Under the pieces are notes generated by a model that saw only the letters and a list, made by a program, of their open reading frames with translations, ran no database searches and was not told the DNA's origin. This document shows, piece after piece, positions 62,433-64,000 of a stretch of DNA of 64,000 nucleotides. Origin of the DNA: Aurantiochytrium sp. KH105. Its lineage: Eukaryota > Sar > Bigyra > Thraustochytrida > Thraustochytriidae. The stretch spans positions 880,940-944,939 of the forward strand of contig BGKB01000044.1 of the NCBI GenBank assembly GCA_003116975.1, given 5' to 3'. Position 1 is the first letter of the stretch. Each line of letters starts with the position of its first letter. The translations under genes and the position numbers were made by a program.

Positions 62433-63470
62433 TCAACTATGGGAGGTAAGTTCCGGCGTAAGGTTCTTGCAGCCAAGCTCAGTCAACTTTGTCCACGCAA
62501 GAGCGGCATCTTGGCGGAAGATGCGTCGGTTGCGGTTGTAGTAAACGACATGGCGATAGTAATCTTGATCCCAGTAAAGGACCATGTCGGCGATGAGAAG
62601 CATCCAGCGACGGCCGGCAAAGAACATCTCGTACTGGCGCTTCCCCGAGGCCTTGTGCACCTCGCGATAGTTGCGAATCCCTTGCTCGTAGAGCGAAATG
62701 TACCCAAGTCCCGTCTCGTAGGCGTTCCACTCTGTGGGATCGAAAGCATACCATGCGTGCTCATAGCCGCTGTTTTCAGGATGGCAACGGCCGAACTGGT
62801 GGCCCAAAAGAATTAAACACACGGTTTCTTTGTCTGTGAGACCCAAGCGCTGAAAGGTTGCGCGGACTGCGTTGATTGTCGGCGCCTCGCGAATGTGTGC
62901 AGGCGCATCAGGAGGGGCATCTGGGTCGGGACCAAGGTCCGCCGCAGGGAGTCGCGACGTGTTCGGATTGACGGTTCCAAAGCCAAAGGGGCACTTGCCC
63001 TCGCCAAAGATGGCCGTGGCCTCGGCGTCGTCAAAGTCTGGACGACCGGTCTTGACGGGAATGTGTGGCCCGCCGGTGGACTCGATCGCAACGGCGCCGG
63101 CGAGGATGTACAGGTCCGCGTAGGAGATTGCGGGAAAGCGCGCCTTGACGGACTCCAAGAGCTCCTTGGCCTTGCTCAGGCCAGCATTCTCCGGGTCGGC
63201 CGCCTCGTTCTCGAAGCGAAAGGTTGATCCCCAGCTGCCCCCGTTGCCGGACTCCTTGCAGTACGTCCCCGAGCAGTGCCAGGCGAAGCGGATGAAGAGC
63301 GGCGCGTACGAGCCGTCGTCGTGGCCAGGCGCGTACATGAGTCGCTTGATGGCCCTCCGCACCTCGCGCAGGTCCATGCCGGCCTCGCTCCCGCTTGCGG
63401 AGGCGCTCGCGCTCCCCGCGCTGCTCGCCATTCTGCGCAAGGTGTTCGCAAGTCGCTTCGGCGTCTGCAT
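62433..63470 (-). CDS. Class I haem peroxidase (ascorbate/cytochrome c peroxidase type)
   Basis: 345 residues if begun at the ATG at 63470 (MQTPKRLANTLRRM). In-frame ATGs also occur at 63599, 63518 and 63431, so the start is uncertain. The basic, acid-free N-terminus suggests a mitochondrial presequence. The distal site is FIRFAWHCSGTYC (Arg, Trp, His); ISYADLYILAGAVAIESTGG and GRPD follow; the proximal His is in LILLGHQFGRCHPENSGYEHAW; FDPTEWN and the hydrogen-bonding Asp in LLIADMVLYWDQDYY complete the class I site. Instead of the usual GG.NGA.MRF the sequence has GGSWGSTFRF. It reduces H2O2 using ascorbate or cytochrome c; which one cannot be told here. Confidence 0.9.
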   Translation of the reverse strand: MQTPKRLANTLRRMASSAGSASASASGSEAGMDLREVRRAIKRLMYAPGHDDGSYAPLFIRFAWHCSGTYCKESGNGGSWGSTFRFENEAADPENAGLSKAKELLESVKARFPAISYADLYILAGAVAIESTGGPHIPVKTGRPDFDDAEATAIFGEGKCPFGFGTVNPNTSRLPAADLGPDPDAPPDAPAHIREAPTINAVRATFQRLGLTDKETVCLILLGHQFGRCHPENSGYEHAWYAFDPTEWNAYETGLGYISLYEQGIRNYREVHKASGKRQYEMFFAGRRWMLLIADMVLYWDQDYYRHVVYYNRNRRIFRQDAALAWTKLTELGCKNLTPELTSHS

Positions 63471-63961
63471 CGCCTTGCCCTTTTCTTCGTTTGACCATCC
63501 TTGCTTGCTTGCTTGCATGGTCTGTCGGGTTTTAGAACGCGACTTCCGACACCCAAACGAACAAGGAAAACCAATAGTCGTACGGAGACATTCGCGCATG
63601 GACCGCGCGCGCAGCCAGAAGAGCAGCAACGACAGCCACCAGCGCGTCAAGATTGCTGCTACCGTACTGCCCGCTGCTGCTGCTGCTGCTGCTGTTGATC
63701 AGACCCAATGCTGGCTGCGCACATTTCCGCGGCCAACCAGAGGTCCTCACGGGGACTGAAAGACCATGGTGTGTAGTAATAAATAATAAGCAGCGGCCAA
63801 ACATGGGCAAACATGGGCCCACAAACAAGCGACCGGCCGGCGCGCAGCAGCAGCAGCGCTCGGGCCAGTACGCATCGTGTCTGTGTGCATCTATCTGCTC
63901 TACGCCTCTCTCCCCCCCCCCCCCGACGTGCGCACGTAGACCCCATCACTTCGCAGAGGCC
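63471..63961. other. Divergent spacer at the right edge
   Basis: Upstream of the peroxidase and of the partial gene. It contains a CTG triplet run (63675-63695) and a C homopolymer (63914-63924). Part of it may be peroxidase leader if an upstream ATG is used. Confidence 0.55.
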
Positions 63962-64000
63962 ATGTCTCGTTCGAGTCGCGACCACAACAAGGCGCCGGTG
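63962..64000 (+). CDS. Possible 5' end of a gene cut by the window
   Basis: An ATG at 63962 opens a frame MSRSSRDHNKAPV that runs off the window end. The polar start and the divergent position after the peroxidase gene suggest a real gene, but 13 codons are too few to name it. Confidence 0.35.
   Translation, partial: MSRSSRDHNKAPV

Overview
This is nuclear DNA from a eukaryote. The genes are monocistronic and spaced on both strands, the few introns have GT..AG ends, and the standard genetic code reads through every gene. The gene set (IFT22, prohibitin-2, ubiquitin-L40 fusion, SERINC, Trm61, a DENN protein, single-AP2 transcription factors, a class I haem peroxidase), the GC-rich low-complexity intergenic DNA and the nearly intron-free coding regions best fit a flagellate-stage stramenopile, most likely a thraustochytrid/labyrinthulomycete (Aurantiochytrium/Hondaea-like). 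That assignment is inference from gene style; there is no rRNA or species marker in the window.

The left half (1-28.5 kb) is gene-poor. It holds one kinesin-light-chain-type TPR gene (7.7-9.6 kb), a decayed TPR fragment (10.4-10.5 kb), a broken Copia-like LTR retroelement with three copies of a ~430-bp LTR-like repeat (11.5-14.7 kb), and two related AP2-domain genes that diverge from the two ends of a 10.3-kb stretch with no recognisable gene. The GC-rich DNA there yields many long but meaningless ORFs.

The right half (28.5-64 kb) is gene-dense. In order: AP2 factor, IFT22, phospholipid scramblase-like protein, an acidic coiled-coil protein, Trm61 tRNA methyltransferase, SERINC, prohibitin-2 (2 exons), a CCDC81-like HU/coiled-coil protein, ubiquitin-L40 (2 exons), an unknown protein divergent from it, a class V aminotransferase, a PH-domain gene with a reading-frame break, an 885-residue unknown protein, an SLC25 mitochondrial carrier, a WKF-domain protein divergent from IMP dehydrogenase, a two-exon DENN/WW protein, a class I peroxidase, and the first codons of one more gene at the right edge.

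The genes are mostly housekeeping and do not form one pathway. Three themes stand out. Flagellar/basal-body type genes (IFT22, the coiled-coil protein, the CCDC81-like gene) lie within 13 kb. The prohibitin-2 promoter and the WKF/IMPDH bidirectional promoter share a composite 30-bp element built from two GCAAGT cores 21 bp apart. All three supported introns sit in the first 50 codons of their genes. Splice models for prohibitin-2, ubiquitin-L40 and the DENN protein were worked out here by joining exons in frame and matching family sequence; they are not visible in a simple ORF scan.
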